NCBI GenBank assembly: GCA_027694045.1
Contig: JAQEWB010000003.1
Location: 331,534-395,533, forward strand
Source of the DNA: Bacillaceae bacterium OF18-1A
GTDB lineage: Bacteria > Bacillota > Bacilli > Bacillales > Bacillaceae_G
Reading direction: 5' to 3'
DNA: 64,000 nt
Made by a program: the position numbers and the translations under genes. The notes under the pieces are model-generated. The model did no database searches and had not been told where the DNA came from. It was given only the letters and a program-made list of their open reading frames with translations. Shown piece after piece: positions 35,473-44,211 of the stretch (positions within the stretch are counted from its first letter, which is position 1; every line of letters begins with the position of its first letter).

Positions 35473-36507
35473 TTATTTTGTTCCAACTTCCTTCTCCATT
35501 TCATCACTTGTCACATCTAAGACATCTAATAAGAAAATGAAGATTGGAATACCGATAATTAATCCCCATACACCTAAGAAGTGTTCTGAGAAGATTAATA
35601 CCATAAACGTATAGAAAATCGGTAAATTCGTTTTTTGCGACATAAACTTCGGATTTAATACGTAACTTTCAAGTGCATGAATAACAGTTACGATAATTAA
35701 AATATAAACAACGTACATAATACCGCCGATATTGTAAGCAATCATACAAAGCGGGAATAACGAAATGATAACTCCAGCTACCGGAATTAAACCCAGTAAG
35801 AAGATCATTAACGCTAAACCTAATAATTGTGGGAATCCTAATATCCATAATGCGATGACAGATAAAACACAGTTCACGACTGCGATTAAAAATTGTGCTT
35901 CGATTACCTTTCCGAATGAACGTGCAAATTTCTTTCCAAAGTACTCAATTTCATTGTAGAAAATCGCAAGTCTACTTTCTTTAAATTTTGCAGTAAAAGC
36001 AACAATTCGAGCTTTTTCCAGTAAGAAAAATAAGCTTAAAATTAAAGAAAGTAAAACTTGAAGTCCAAATTTCCCGACATTCGTAATAGATTTATACAAA
36101 ATGTCTACACCTTGTCCTACATACTTCGAAAGTTCCATATGATTAACTGCATTAACTGCATACTTAATTAATTCACTGTCTGGTGGATTTCGTAAAAACA
36201 CGTTAAATTGATAAATCAATTGTGAAATTTGTATCGTTAATACTGGTAAATATTTAAATAATGTAATAGCAATTCCGCCAATTAACATCACATATAGAAA
36301 TGCTATAATGAGTTTTCTATTAATCGGCATGAAATGATCAAATTTACGGGATATAAACTTTTGGAATCGATCCATTAAATACGTAAGAATAAACGTAATT
36401 AATATTAAGTTCAACATACTTTGCAATCCATATAACACGAGAGCAAGTATTACTAATACGAGTAACCTCTGAAATCCTTTGCTTTGAAACAGGTTTTTTA
36501 TTTGCAT
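35473..36507 (-). CDS. AI-2E family transporter (UPF0118)
   Basis: The 344-residue membrane protein has about 7-8 helices and the AI-2E transporter layout: paired N-terminal helices, a periplasmic-type loop with NPPDSELIKYAVNAV, and the conserved C-terminal FLLGLIPVAGVIISLFPL and PKFMSQKTNLPIFYTFMVLI then GVWGLIIGIPIFIFLLDVL. Members include TqsA-like exporters and Na+/H+ antiporters, so the substrate is open. It stands alone. The ribosome site GGAGAG is about 12 bases from the ATG, somewhat far. Confidence 0.85.
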   Translation of the reverse strand: MQIKNLFQSKGFQRLLVLVILALVLYGLQSMLNLILITFILTYLMDRFQKFISRKFDHFMPINRKLIIAFLYVMLIGGIAITLFKYLPVLTIQISQLIYQFNVFLRNPPDSELIKYAVNAVNHMELSKYVGQGVDILYKSITNVGKFGLQVLLSLILSLFFLLEKARIVAFTAKFKESRLAIFYNEIEYFGKKFARSFGKVIEAQFLIAVVNCVLSVIALWILGFPQLLGLALMIFLLGLIPVAGVIISLFPLCMIAYNIGGIMYVVYILIIVTVIHALESYVLNPKFMSQKTNLPIFYTFMVLIFSEHFLGVWGLIIGIPIFIFLLDVLDVTSDEMEKEVGTK

Positions 36508-36763
36508 AATCGACGAGTACTCTCTCCTGTCCTATAAAGTAAAACGTTAATAAGTAGACTTTTCTCTATTTCCTACTTTTAATTATTTATTCATATTAAG
36601 ATTTTTATAAGCTTATTATACGCCCCTTATTGGACCATATCGTAGCCTACTTCTTATTTTACAATACAATGACCTAATTCTAAACGTATTCTACATAGTA
36701 TTAATGAAGATTTAAAGAAACTTCTATTTTGCTCAAAATAGGTCTTACCACTACTGTAACATA
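36508..36763. other. Intergenic, no gene seen
   Basis: AT-rich sequence upstream of the AI-2E-type gene, which should hold its promoter. All frames are closed and no strong hairpin is present until the lrgB terminator. Confidence 0.5.
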
Positions 36764-36812
36764 AAAAGCAAGCCATCAGTAGAAAACTGTCCTACAAATA
36801 GCTTGCTTTTCT
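36764..36812 (-). terminator. Terminator of lrgAB
   Basis: AAAAGCAAGC (36764-36773) pairs with GCTTGCTTTT (36801-36810). The loop region can form a second small hairpin (CAGT/ACTG). Confidence 0.65.
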
Positions 36813-36832
36813 CATTTTTTAAGTAAGTTTTT

Positions 36833-37525
36833 CTATCCAATAAATGGCATAAACATCGGTATGACGACTACTGTTACAACCCCAACTACTGTTACAGCGA
36901 TACTTGCCATAGCAGCCTCTACTTCACCCATTTCAATTCCTACTGCAACTCCTAATGCATGTCCTGCAGTTCCAAGTGCTAAACCTTTTGCAATTGGATG
37001 TTTCACTCTGAATGTTTTTAAGAATAATGCTCCTAATGCATATACGATGACTGCATTAAAAATAACTGCAAATGATGTAATCGCTGGAATACCACCAATA
37101 CTTTCAGAGATTGGTAATGCAATTGCTGTTGTTGCTGCCTGTGGTAACATTGAATTCATAACGGCTGTATCTAAACCAATTGCTTTCGCAACAATGAAAA
37201 CGACAATTACTGAACAAATAGATCCAACTACGATAGCAGATAAAATTTGCCACCAATATTTTTTTAGCTTATCCACTTGTTTATATAATGGAATTGCAAA
37301 TGCAATTGTTGCTGGTTCTAAGAAGAAACTAATCATTTTTCCGCCATTATTATATTCTTCAAAAGTAAAGTTACCTACTTTTAGAAAAACAATCCCTAAT
37401 ACCATCGCTACGAATAATGGTGTAAATAGGAAGAATCCTTTGGAATGCTTAAATAATAATGTTCCGATTCCGTACGCGATTAATGAAACGACGATTCCAA
37501 AATATGGAGTCATTGTGCTTGCCAT
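36833..37525 (-). CDS. lrgB: LrgB/PftB-type membrane protein
   Basis: The 230-residue protein has 6-7 helices and the LrgB signature: [20 protein letters not shown] at the start, [17 protein letters not shown] near residue 65, [17 protein letters not shown] near 125 and [15 protein letters not shown] near 182. LrgA/LrgB pairs were named as modulators of murein hydrolase activity; in B. subtilis the same pair (PftAB) is a pyruvate transporter. ATG at 37525 was chosen since AGGAGG is 8 bases upstream; the ATG two codons earlier would sit too close. It follows lrgA by 34 bases. Confidence 0.9.
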   Translation of the reverse strand: MASTMTPYFGIVVSLIAYGIGTLLFKHSKGFFLFTPLFVAMVLGIVFLKVGNFTFEEYNNGGKMISFFLEPATIAFAIPLYKQVDKLKKYWWQILSAIVVGSICSVIVVFIVAKAIGLDTAVMNSMLPQAATTAIALPISESIGGIPAITSFAVIFNAVIVYALGALFLKTFRVKHPIAKGLALGTAGHALGVAVGIEMGEVEAAMASIAVTVVGVVTVVVIPMFMPFIG

Positions 37526-37559
37526 GTCCATTACCTCCTAACAGTATATACGAAAATGG

Positions 37560-37991
37560 TTACGCAACTTTTCCGTGCTTGCGTCCTTTATTTACTACTT
37601 TTAATTCTTTTGTATCTTCTATTTCTTTGTCATCTTTTCCTAAAATGAGTTGTGCAAATAATCCTGTTACAGCGAGTAAAATAACTGTTGCGACAACAAT
37701 TACAGTTAGAATTTGTACAAAATATTGTCCCATTACACCAAGGGAATTAATGACTGAAATACCTGATGGGACAAAAAGGAACCCGATAATGCCCGTTAAG
37801 GCTGTTCCAAGTGATTCTACTTGCTCTAATTTAATAACCTTTAAGCATAACAGGCTAAATAAAATGACTAATCCGATTACCGATGAAGGCATCGGAATTG
37901 GTAAATGTGTTGCAATGATATTAGAAATTAACATAATAGCTGAGAATATGAATGCTTGTGATAAGAAACTGTATACTTTTTTCGTACTCAT
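37560..37991 (-). CDS. lrgA: LrgA/PftA-type membrane protein
   Basis: The 143-residue protein has four helices and the LrgA core [20 protein letters not shown] near residue 32 and [16 protein letters not shown] near 70, with a charged C-terminal tail. It is the small subunit that works with LrgB in holin-like control of autolysis or in pyruvate uptake. ATG at 37991 follows GAGGTGG; the open frame runs 27 codons further upstream but that part is unlike the family. It is downstream of lytSR, with a terminator-like hairpin and a cre-like site between. Confidence 0.9.
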   Translation of the reverse strand: MSTKKVYSFLSQAFIFSAIMLISNIIATHLPIPMPSSVIGLVILFSLLCLKVIKLEQVESLGTALTGIIGFLFVPSGISVINSLGVMGQYFVQILTVIVVATVILLAVTGLFAQLILGKDDKEIEDTKELKVVNKGRKHGKVA

Positions 37992-38044
37992 TTTGGCCAC
38001 CTCTTTCGATTTGGTACCTTTATTGTATAAGATATAAACGCCAA

Positions 38045-38058
38045 AGAAAGCGTTTACA
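38045..38058 (-). promoter_or_regulatory. Candidate CcpA site (cre) before lrgA
   Basis: On the minus strand TGTAAACGCTTTCT matches the cre consensus TGWAANCGNTNWCA at 13 of 14 positions. It lies 54-67 bases before the lrgA start and upstream of a TACAAT -10-like box. Carbon repression would fit a pyruvate-uptake role. Confidence 0.55.
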
Positions 38059-38113
38059 TAATAGAACGTCACATATACAGAATCAGTTACAAAAATACGC
38101 GGATGAACTACAA

Positions 38114-38141
38114 AAGCTGCTTCTTAAATACGAAGCAGCTT
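38114..38141 (-). terminator. Hairpin at the end of lytR
   Basis: AAGCTGCTTC (38114-38123) and GAAGCAGCTT (38132-38141) pair perfectly around a loop that contains the lytR stop codon. It separates lytSR from lrgAB; the T-run is short, so read-through is possible. Confidence 0.65.
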
Positions 38142-38864
38142 CTTGAGTTCTTTTGCATATGTACGACTAACAGGAACTTTAGATCCTTCTTTCATAATTA
38201 AATTATAAGTAGAGTTAAACCATGGTTGTACTTCAGTAATATGATTAATATTTGCAATAAAACTACGATGGACACGCATAAAACTTGCTTGTGGTAGTTT
38301 CTTCTCCAAAATTACAAGCGTATCGTGTGTGACATACGTGTCTCTTATTGTCCTTACTGTTACTTTCCCATCTACAAGTCCTACATATATAATATCCTCA
38401 ATATTTACAAGTACAATTGATTCCTCAATTGGCAATGCTAATTTATGCATTTCCGCCGTTACATCGTTCCCCTTTACTTCTTGCCTTGTTTCTATTTTCA
38501 TCTGTTTTTGTTTTTTATATTTCTTCAATGCTTGTACAATGCGCTCTTCATCAAATGGCTTTAAAATGTAATCTAACGCATCTACCTCAAATGCTTGCAA
38601 TGCATATTGATCATAAGCCGTTGCAAATACAATTGCAGGGGGATTTTTCATCTTCTTCAATATATTTGCGATTTCAAATCCATTATCATCAGATAATTGA
38701 ATATCTAAAAATACGATGTCTGGTTTATTATTCATTAGCTCTTCTAATGCATCTTCCACACAATCCGCCTCACCAATTATCTCGACTTCTTTCGTTCTTT
38801 CTAATAAATACTTTAGTTCATCACGTGCTAACATCTCATCATCAACTACTAGTACTTTTAACAA
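38124..38864 (-). CDS. lytR: Response regulator LytR (LytT), LytTR family
   Basis: The 246-residue regulator has an intact receiver (about 1-120) with VVDDE at the start, phosphoacceptor Asp in IVFLDIQLSDDNGF near residue 54 and LKPFDEERI. The LytTR DNA-binding domain (about 140-245) has IYVGLVDGKVTVRT, FMRVHRSFIANINHI and VPVSRTYAKELKKLL. It starts at TTG, 9 bases after GGAGG, overlapping lytS by 23 bases. It should activate the lrgAB promoter just downstream. The intact receiver contrasts with the dead one in the LytTR protein beside cstA. Confidence 0.92.
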   Translation of the reverse strand: MLKVLVVDDEMLARDELKYLLERTKEVEIIGEADCVEDALEELMNNKPDIVFLDIQLSDDNGFEIANILKKMKNPPAIVFATAYDQYALQAFEVDALDYILKPFDEERIVQALKKYKKQKQMKIETRQEVKGNDVTAEMHKLALPIEESIVLVNIEDIIYVGLVDGKVTVRTIRDTYVTHDTLVILEKKLPQASFMRVHRSFIANINHITEVQPWFNSTYNLIMKEGSKVPVSRTYAKELKKLLRI

Positions 38865-40611
38865 CCCGTTCTTCCTCCCCTACTTTTTTCGGGATTATAA
38901 AGGTAATCTCCGTCCCCTTATTTAATTCACTTTCAATATGGAGCATTGTCTCTTTCCCGAATAAACCACTTAAGCGTTCATTAATATTATATAAAGCTGT
39001 TCCTGTTCCTTTCTTCGATGAAACTACCATTTTCCCTAATTGTTCTAGGCGTTCCCCTTCAATTCCTTGCCCATTATCCTTTACTTCAAAGTGAACCATT
39101 CCTTCTCGCTCAAACACGTGCACTTCCACCTGACATACTGGTTGCTTCTTCGGAAAAGCATGCCGTAATGCATTTTCAACTAATAATTGCAGGACAAACG
39201 GTGGAACCAGGGTTGTCTTTAACTCTTCCTCAATGTACGTCTTTACTTCGTACTTATTTGGAAATCTCGCTTGTTCTAACGATAAGTACGCATGTACATG
39301 GTTTAATTCTTGTTCTAGTGGAATCAGTAGTTGACGCGCTCCTTGCAAATTGCATCGGAAATAAACACTAAGTTGTAATAATAACTTCCTTGCCTTTTCT
39401 ACATCTGTTCGGCATAAAGCTGATACTGTATTAATTGCATTAAATAAAAAGTGCGGGTTAATTTGTGCTTGTAGTGCCTTTATTTCCGCATCCTGTAACA
39501 ATTTACTTTGTAGTTCAGCTTCCCCTAGCTCTAACTGCGTTGAAAATATTTTTGCCAATCCTTCTGCTAATTCCTCTTCCACACGGCTTAATTGGTTAGG
39601 ACTTTTGAAATATAGCTTTAATGTTCCTATCGTATTTCCATGTGAAGTTAACGGAATAACGATAGCCGCTTGCAACGGACAATTCTCATGTTCGCAATTA
39701 ATAATTTCACGTGATTTCGCCTTCATTATTTTCCCTGTATGTAAAACTTCCTTTGATAATCCCGTTATTAAACTATGTGAAGGAATATGGTGATCAGAAG
39801 CTAATCCAACGTGAGCTAATATTTTTTCTGTATCTGTTAAAGATACCGCATCTGTTCCAGTAAAACGATGGATAATTTGTGCCACATGCTTGCAAGATTC
39901 CTCTGTTAAACCTTGACGAAAATAAGGTAATGTTTTATCAGCTATGCGCAATACCTTATGAGTCTGTAATGCTCTTGCGTTCTCTTCCTGACGTAAAATA
40001 ACTTGTATCATGGAAAGTAAAATAAAACTTCCAAAGCTGTTTACAAGGATCATCGGTATCGCAATTGTTTTCACAATGCTAACACCGTCCTCTATAATTA
40101 AAAGAATCATAAGCATTTCTAAAGATACAATAAAAACACTTAAAATTGCTGAAAATTTAGGGGTAATTGTACGATTATACTTTTTGAAAATATATCCGAT
40201 ATAGCCTGTTATTACCCCCGCTAAAATAGACGAGATCGCACAACTTAATGCTGTTGTGCCGCCGAGCATAAAGCGATGAACACCCGCGATAATCCCTACT
40301 CCAACTCCAACGACGGGCCCGCCAAGTAAACCACTAATTCCAACACCCATAATACGTGTATTCGCAATTGTACTTGATGAAGAAACACCTTGTAGCCAAT
40401 TTTCATTCATAATCGTATTTCCCGCAATTTCAATCCCCGTGTAATTGCTTACAATTGTAAACACTGAAAAAATACAAATAAGCTTTAGCTTATCTACATA
40501 TCCGTCCTGTCTATGAAGAAGACGCCTGAATGTCTTAGTATGAGACAGTAAAAATCCCAAGATAACAATAAGTCCGACACGTTCAATCATCATAAGTACT
40601 AAATTTAACAT
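38842..40611 (-). CDS. lytS: Sensor histidine kinase LytS
   Basis: The 589-residue membrane kinase has a 5TM LYT sensor domain (about 1-180) with NENWLQGVSSSSTIANTRIM and GGPVVGVGVGIIAGVHRFML, a GAF-like domain (about 210-345), the His kinase motif ALQAQINPHFLFNAINTVSA near residue 367 with the phospho-accepting His, and an ATPase domain with VPPFVLQLLVENALRHAF and VKDNGQGI. The related B. subtilis LytS responds to extracellular pyruvate. ATG at 40611 was chosen by family length (the longer frame to 40674 adds 21 unlike residues); its ribosome site AAGGA is rather far. Confidence 0.9.
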   Translation of the reverse strand: MLNLVLMMIERVGLIVILGFLLSHTKTFRRLLHRQDGYVDKLKLICIFSVFTIVSNYTGIEIAGNTIMNENWLQGVSSSSTIANTRIMGVGISGLLGGPVVGVGVGIIAGVHRFMLGGTTALSCAISSILAGVITGYIGYIFKKYNRTITPKFSAILSVFIVSLEMLMILLIIEDGVSIVKTIAIPMILVNSFGSFILLSMIQVILRQEENARALQTHKVLRIADKTLPYFRQGLTEESCKHVAQIIHRFTGTDAVSLTDTEKILAHVGLASDHHIPSHSLITGLSKEVLHTGKIMKAKSREIINCEHENCPLQAAIVIPLTSHGNTIGTLKLYFKSPNQLSRVEEELAEGLAKIFSTQLELGEAELQSKLLQDAEIKALQAQINPHFLFNAINTVSALCRTDVEKARKLLLQLSVYFRCNLQGARQLLIPLEQELNHVHAYLSLEQARFPNKYEVKTYIEEELKTTLVPPFVLQLLVENALRHAFPKKQPVCQVEVHVFEREGMVHFEVKDNGQGIEGERLEQLGKMVVSSKKGTGTALYNINERLSGLFGKETMLHIESELNKGTEITFIIPKKVGEEERVVKSTSS

Positions 40612-40727
40612 TTGTAATTCATTCCTTTTTATTTCGTTAGTTTTATTATGGGAAAATAATGAAGAGGGCGTCAAGAAGAATGCTATATTTTTTGAAATAT
40701 TTTACACACGTAACACATCATCTTTAT

Positions 40728-40770
40728 TTGACAATTTAATAGAAGAGTGCTAAAAATAAAGTAATATAAT
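40728..40770 (+). promoter_or_regulatory. Promoter region of the attenuator-controlled MFS gene
   Basis: A perfect TTGACA (40728-40733) is followed 17 bases later by TAAAAA (40751-40756). A perfect TATAAT lies further on at 40765-40770 without a good -35 at standard spacing. Either could start the leader RNA described next. Confidence 0.45.
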
Positions 40771-40774
40771 ACAG

Positions 40775-40892
40775 TCCTTTAACCCAACCCCGTGAGGTTG
40801 AGAAGGAAGTCGGAATATAATATACGTATGTTCTTTTTAGGGATACGTATAGTTTTTTGGCCTTCTCATCATATCAGGTGAGAAGGCCTTTT
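40775..40892 (+). promoter_or_regulatory. PyrR-type transcription attenuator (leader RNA)
   Basis: Three mutually exclusive structures are visible. The anti-antiterminator 40776-40806 has outer stem CCTT/AAGG, inner stem CAACC/GGTTG and the loop sequence CCCGTGAGG that matches the PyrR-binding loop of pyr leaders. The antiterminator pairs TGAGAAGG (40799-40806) with CCTTCTCA (40861-40868) and encloses a perfect 8-bp hairpin TATACGTA/TACGTATA. The terminator is GGCCTTCTCA (40859-40868) with TGAGAAGGCC (40879-40888) plus TTTT. UMP-bound PyrR would stabilise the first and favour termination. Identification rests on memory of the PyrR consensus. Confidence 0.75.
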
Positions 40893-40936
40893 GTTATTCT
40901 TCCATAGCGACTGTAGAAAAATAAGGAGGAATAATA

Positions 40937-42232
40937 ATGAACATCACTACTGATGTACATCCCACAGAGGAAACGAAAGAGAAAAGATATAAAACGTTGT
41001 TTGGTTCTGCACTAGGATACGCCGCAGAAGGTTTAGATATGTTGCTCTTATCTTTCGTACTCGTCTATATTTTAAAAGAGTTTCACCTAAGCCCTGTTGA
41101 AGGCGGAAATTTAACTTTAGCTACAACAATAGGAATGCTAATTGGTTCTTACTTATTTGGATTTATCGCTGATTTATTTGGCCGTATTCGTACAATGGCC
41201 TTCACCATTTTATTATTCTCATTAGCGACAGCACTCATTTATTTTGCAACAGATTACTGGCAATTATTACTTCTTCGCTTTTTAGTTGGAATGGGCGTTG
41301 GTGGTGAATTCGGAATTGGAATGGCCATCGTAACTGAAACATGGTCTAAAGAAATGCGTGCTAAAGCAACATCGGTTGTTGCACTTGGATGGCAATTTGG
41401 CGTACTAGTCGCTTCACTTCTTCCAGCATTTATCGTTCCACACTTTGGTTGGAGAGCGGTTTTCTTATTCGGACTAATCCCGGCTTTATTAGCTGTCTAT
41501 GTGCGTAAAAGCTTAAGTGAACCAAAAATATGGGAGCAAAAGCAACGCCATAAGAAAGAATTGTTACAAAAAGAAGCTGATGGTAATTTAACAGCTTCTG
41601 AAGCAGAAGAGCTAAAGCACATGAAAAAATTCCCTCTTCGAAAGTTATTTGCCAATAAAAAAGTAACAATAACAACTATCGGACTTATTATTATGTCATT
41701 TATACAAAACTTCGGCTATTATGGAATTTTCACATGGATGCCAACCATTTTAGCAAATAAATATAACTACACATTAGCAAAAGCGAGTGGCTGGATGTTT
41801 ATTTCTACTATCGGTATGCTAATTGGAATTGCAACCTTTGGTATTCTAGCCGATAAGATTGGTCGTCGTAAAACTTTTGCACTCTATTATATTGGCGGTA
41901 CTATATACTGTCTCATTTACTTCTTCTTCTTTACAGATGCAACATTATTATTATGGGGAAGTGCCTTACTTGGATTCTTTGCAAATGGCATGATGGGCGG
42001 ATTCGGAGCAATTTTGGCTGAAAACTATCCCGCTGAAGCCCGCTCTACAGCGGAAAACTTCATTTTCGGTACAGGACGTGGTTTGGCCGGATTTGGACCT
42101 GTTATTATCGGTTTACTGGCTACAGGTGGGAATCTACTTGGAGCATTATCCCTGATCTTTATCATCTACCCAATTGGATTAATTACAATGCTATTATGTG
42201 TACCAGAAACAAAAGGAAAAGTGTTAGATTAA
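40937..42232 (+). CDS. MFS transporter, aromatic acid:H+ symporter-like
   Basis: The 431-residue, 12-helix protein has the MFS loop motif GFIADLFGRIRTM and its repeat GILADKIGRRKTF. LLLLRFLVGMGVGGEFGIGMA near residue 112 and a charged central loop (about 200-235) place it near the AAHS/sugar-type symporters for benzoate-like acids. Because its gene lies behind a PyrR-type attenuator, a pyrimidine-linked substrate such as orotate (an aromatic carboxylate) is a reasonable guess, not a sequence-based assignment. AGGAGG precedes the ATG. It is a single-gene unit with a terminator shared with the BCCT gene. Confidence 0.88.
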   Translation: MNITTDVHPTEETKEKRYKTLFGSALGYAAEGLDMLLLSFVLVYILKEFHLSPVEGGNLTLATTIGMLIGSYLFGFIADLFGRIRTMAFTILLFSLATALIYFATDYWQLLLLRFLVGMGVGGEFGIGMAIVTETWSKEMRAKATSVVALGWQFGVLVASLLPAFIVPHFGWRAVFLFGLIPALLAVYVRKSLSEPKIWEQKQRHKKELLQKEADGNLTASEAEELKHMKKFPLRKLFANKKVTITTIGLIIMSFIQNFGYYGIFTWMPTILANKYNYTLAKASGWMFISTIGMLIGIATFGILADKIGRRKTFALYYIGGTIYCLIYFFFFTDATLLLWGSALLGFFANGMMGGFGAILAENYPAEARSTAENFIFGTGRGLAGFGPVIIGLLATGGNLLGALSLIFIIYPIGLITMLLCVPETKGKVLD

Positions 42233-42234
42233 AT

Positions 42235-42276
42235 AAAAAAGAGGAAGCATCCCATTTCAGATGCTTCCTCTTTTCA
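42235..42276. terminator. Bidirectional terminator
   Basis: AAAAGAGGAAGCATC (42237-42251) pairs perfectly over 15 bp with GATGCTTCCTCTTTT (42260-42274) between the MFS gene and the convergent BCCT gene. Confidence 0.88.
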
Positions 42277-42280
42277 ACAT

Positions 42281-43849
42281 TTATTTTGATTTACTTGCCT
42301 TCTGGAATAAGAAAGCAGTTTTATCTTCTTCTTTTACAATTCCTTGTTTTAATGCTAATTCTCCCGCAACTTTAGGCGCTAACCATAACATCGGGAATAA
42401 TAGCAGCGATACAGGGACAGCCGTCACTACAATAAAGGATTGCAATGCATTAATGCTTCCTTCACCCATATATAAAAGAATCGCTGCAACTGTTCCCATA
42501 ATAAGCGACCAAAATACTCGCAAACTAACTCTAGGATCTCCATCTCCAGTCACTGCCATCGAAATGGAGTAAGCCATTGAATCTCCTGTCGTCACTACAA
42601 ATAAAATTGTTAATAAAAGAAATGCTGGTCCAATGATATTAGAAAGTGGCAGTTGCTCTGTAATAGCAATCATAGCTGCTGGCATACCAGATTCACTTAA
42701 TGCCACCGAAATAGATCCAGGCTTCATTAACTCATAGAATACGCCTGATCCTCCTAATATGGTGAACCAAAACGTTGTAATAATAGGCGCAATAATTCCA
42801 ATTGCAACGATGATTTCTCGGATCGTTCTTCCTCTTGAAATGCGGCTCACCAATATTGCCATCATCGGTCCGTATCCAATAAACCATCCCCAGAAAAAGA
42901 TTGTCCAAGATCCTAACCAACCTGTATCTCCACGATATGTGCTTATTGGAATGAATTCATGAATATAAAATCCAAATGAAGAAACAAAGGAATCAATAAT
43001 AAATCCACCTGGGCCAAACAGTAACACAAATGCCATTAACACGATTGCTAACCTAACATTTAAATTACTTATAATTTGAATTCCTTTACCGATTCCTGTT
43101 ACTGCAGATATAGTAGACACAGTAACTACACAAATAATAATTGCTAATTGAGTAGTAAACACATCTGGAATTCCAAATAATGCTTGCAAACCATAACTTG
43201 CTTGTAACCCTAAAAATCCGATCGGACCAATTGTCCCTGCAGCTACTGCAATAATTGCGAATGCATCAATCATCGTTCCAAGCACGCTCTTTCGTAATTT
43301 CTCACCAAAAATAGGATATAAAAGCGTTCGAGGTTTTAATGGCATCCCTTTATGATAATGCCCATACATCATAACTACTGCACTAATTGTTCCTAGAATT
43401 GTCCAAGCTAAGAACCCCCAATGCATATGACTTTGCGCTAACGCAGGCATAACTGCTTTTTTCGTTCCAGCAGATATACCTTCATGTATTGGTGGCACCG
43501 TCATAAAATGGTACATTGGCTCCGCCGCTGCCCAAAAAACGCCACCTCCTGCAAGTAACGTAGACATAATAATAGCAAGCCATTTCGCCGTACTAATCTC
43601 AGGTTTTTCTAGCCCCCCAAGTTTAACTCTCCCATATTTTGAAAAAGCCATACCCATAGCAACGACAAATGTACCAATTAATAAAACTTGCCAAAACGCT
43701 CCGAAGTACTTAACTGAAAACGCAAAGCTGCTATTAATAGCTCCCTCTACATAACCTTTATTTAAGAAAACTGCAATGACAAATAATAAAAGCGAACCGC
43801 CACTAATAAGAAATACAGGCCAATCCGTTTTTCGACTCTTCATCCTCAT
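42281..43849 (-). CDS. BCCT-family transporter (OpuD/BetP-like)
   Basis: The 522-residue protein has 12 helices and the signature of betaine/carnitine/choline transporters: AGGGVFWAAAEPMYHFMTVPP near residue 100, and the segment GWLGSWTIFFWGWFIGYGPM near 305 with the Trp-rich substrate box of helix 8. OpuD-type members import glycine betaine with Na+ for osmoprotection; choline or carnitine are alternatives. The C-terminal regulatory tail is short. AAGGAGG lies 7 bases before the ATG. It stands alone. Confidence 0.9.
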   Translation of the reverse strand: MRMKSRKTDWPVFLISGGSLLLFVIAVFLNKGYVEGAINSSFAFSVKYFGAFWQVLLIGTFVVAMGMAFSKYGRVKLGGLEKPEISTAKWLAIIMSTLLAGGGVFWAAAEPMYHFMTVPPIHEGISAGTKKAVMPALAQSHMHWGFLAWTILGTISAVVMMYGHYHKGMPLKPRTLLYPIFGEKLRKSVLGTMIDAFAIIAVAAGTIGPIGFLGLQASYGLQALFGIPDVFTTQLAIIICVVTVSTISAVTGIGKGIQIISNLNVRLAIVLMAFVLLFGPGGFIIDSFVSSFGFYIHEFIPISTYRGDTGWLGSWTIFFWGWFIGYGPMMAILVSRISRGRTIREIIVAIGIIAPIITTFWFTILGGSGVFYELMKPGSISVALSESGMPAAMIAITEQLPLSNIIGPAFLLLTILFVVTTGDSMAYSISMAVTGDGDPRVSLRVFWSLIMGTVAAILLYMGEGSINALQSFIVVTAVPVSLLLFPMLWLAPKVAGELALKQGIVKEEDKTAFLFQKASKSK

Positions 43850-44040
43850 TTATCTTCCTCCTTCCTCAGCAATCTAAAAAACAACTTTATTATGTTTTCT
43901 TGTTTATATCCGAAACACAATAATTATATACGCATAACGATTTACCGATTATCCACACACTTATGTTGTCCCTAAAAATATGCTAAATCCCTTATTTAAA
44001 TAAATTAATTTGTTTAAATCACATAAAAATGCAAAACAAA
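43850..44040. other. Intergenic, no gene seen
   Basis: AT-rich region upstream of the BCCT gene and downstream of nos. Frames are closed. It should hold the BCCT promoter; no clear boxes were found. The remaining 147 bases up to nos, beyond the terminator, also show nothing. Confidence 0.5.
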
Positions 44041-44064
44041 AGACCTTATATTTCTATAAGGTCT
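44033..44064 (-). terminator. Probable terminator of nos
   Basis: AGACCTTATA (44041-44050) pairs perfectly with TATAAGGTCT (44055-44064). On the minus strand it is followed by TTTTGTTTTG. It lies about 150 bases past the nos stop. Confidence 0.6.
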
Positions 44065-44211
44065 TCGAAACGGAAATTTGATTATAACATAAGGAATCTC
44101 TAGGTTCAAAAATCCCCTTCCTAAAATAACTAATAGTAAAGGCTTCCAATTGCTATATAACAGGAATTAAAAATTTTTATATTTTTGTAGGAAACGCTTC
44201 TATATTACAAA

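Noticed and set aside
36861..37541. 226-codon plus-strand frame opposite lrgB
   Set aside because: Antisense to a clear LrgB gene with normal codon use; Thr/Pro/Asn-rich translation with no family features.
38417..39094. 225-codon plus-strand frame opposite lytR/lytS
   Set aside because: Low-complexity Ser/Leu/His translation, antisense to two well-supported genes.
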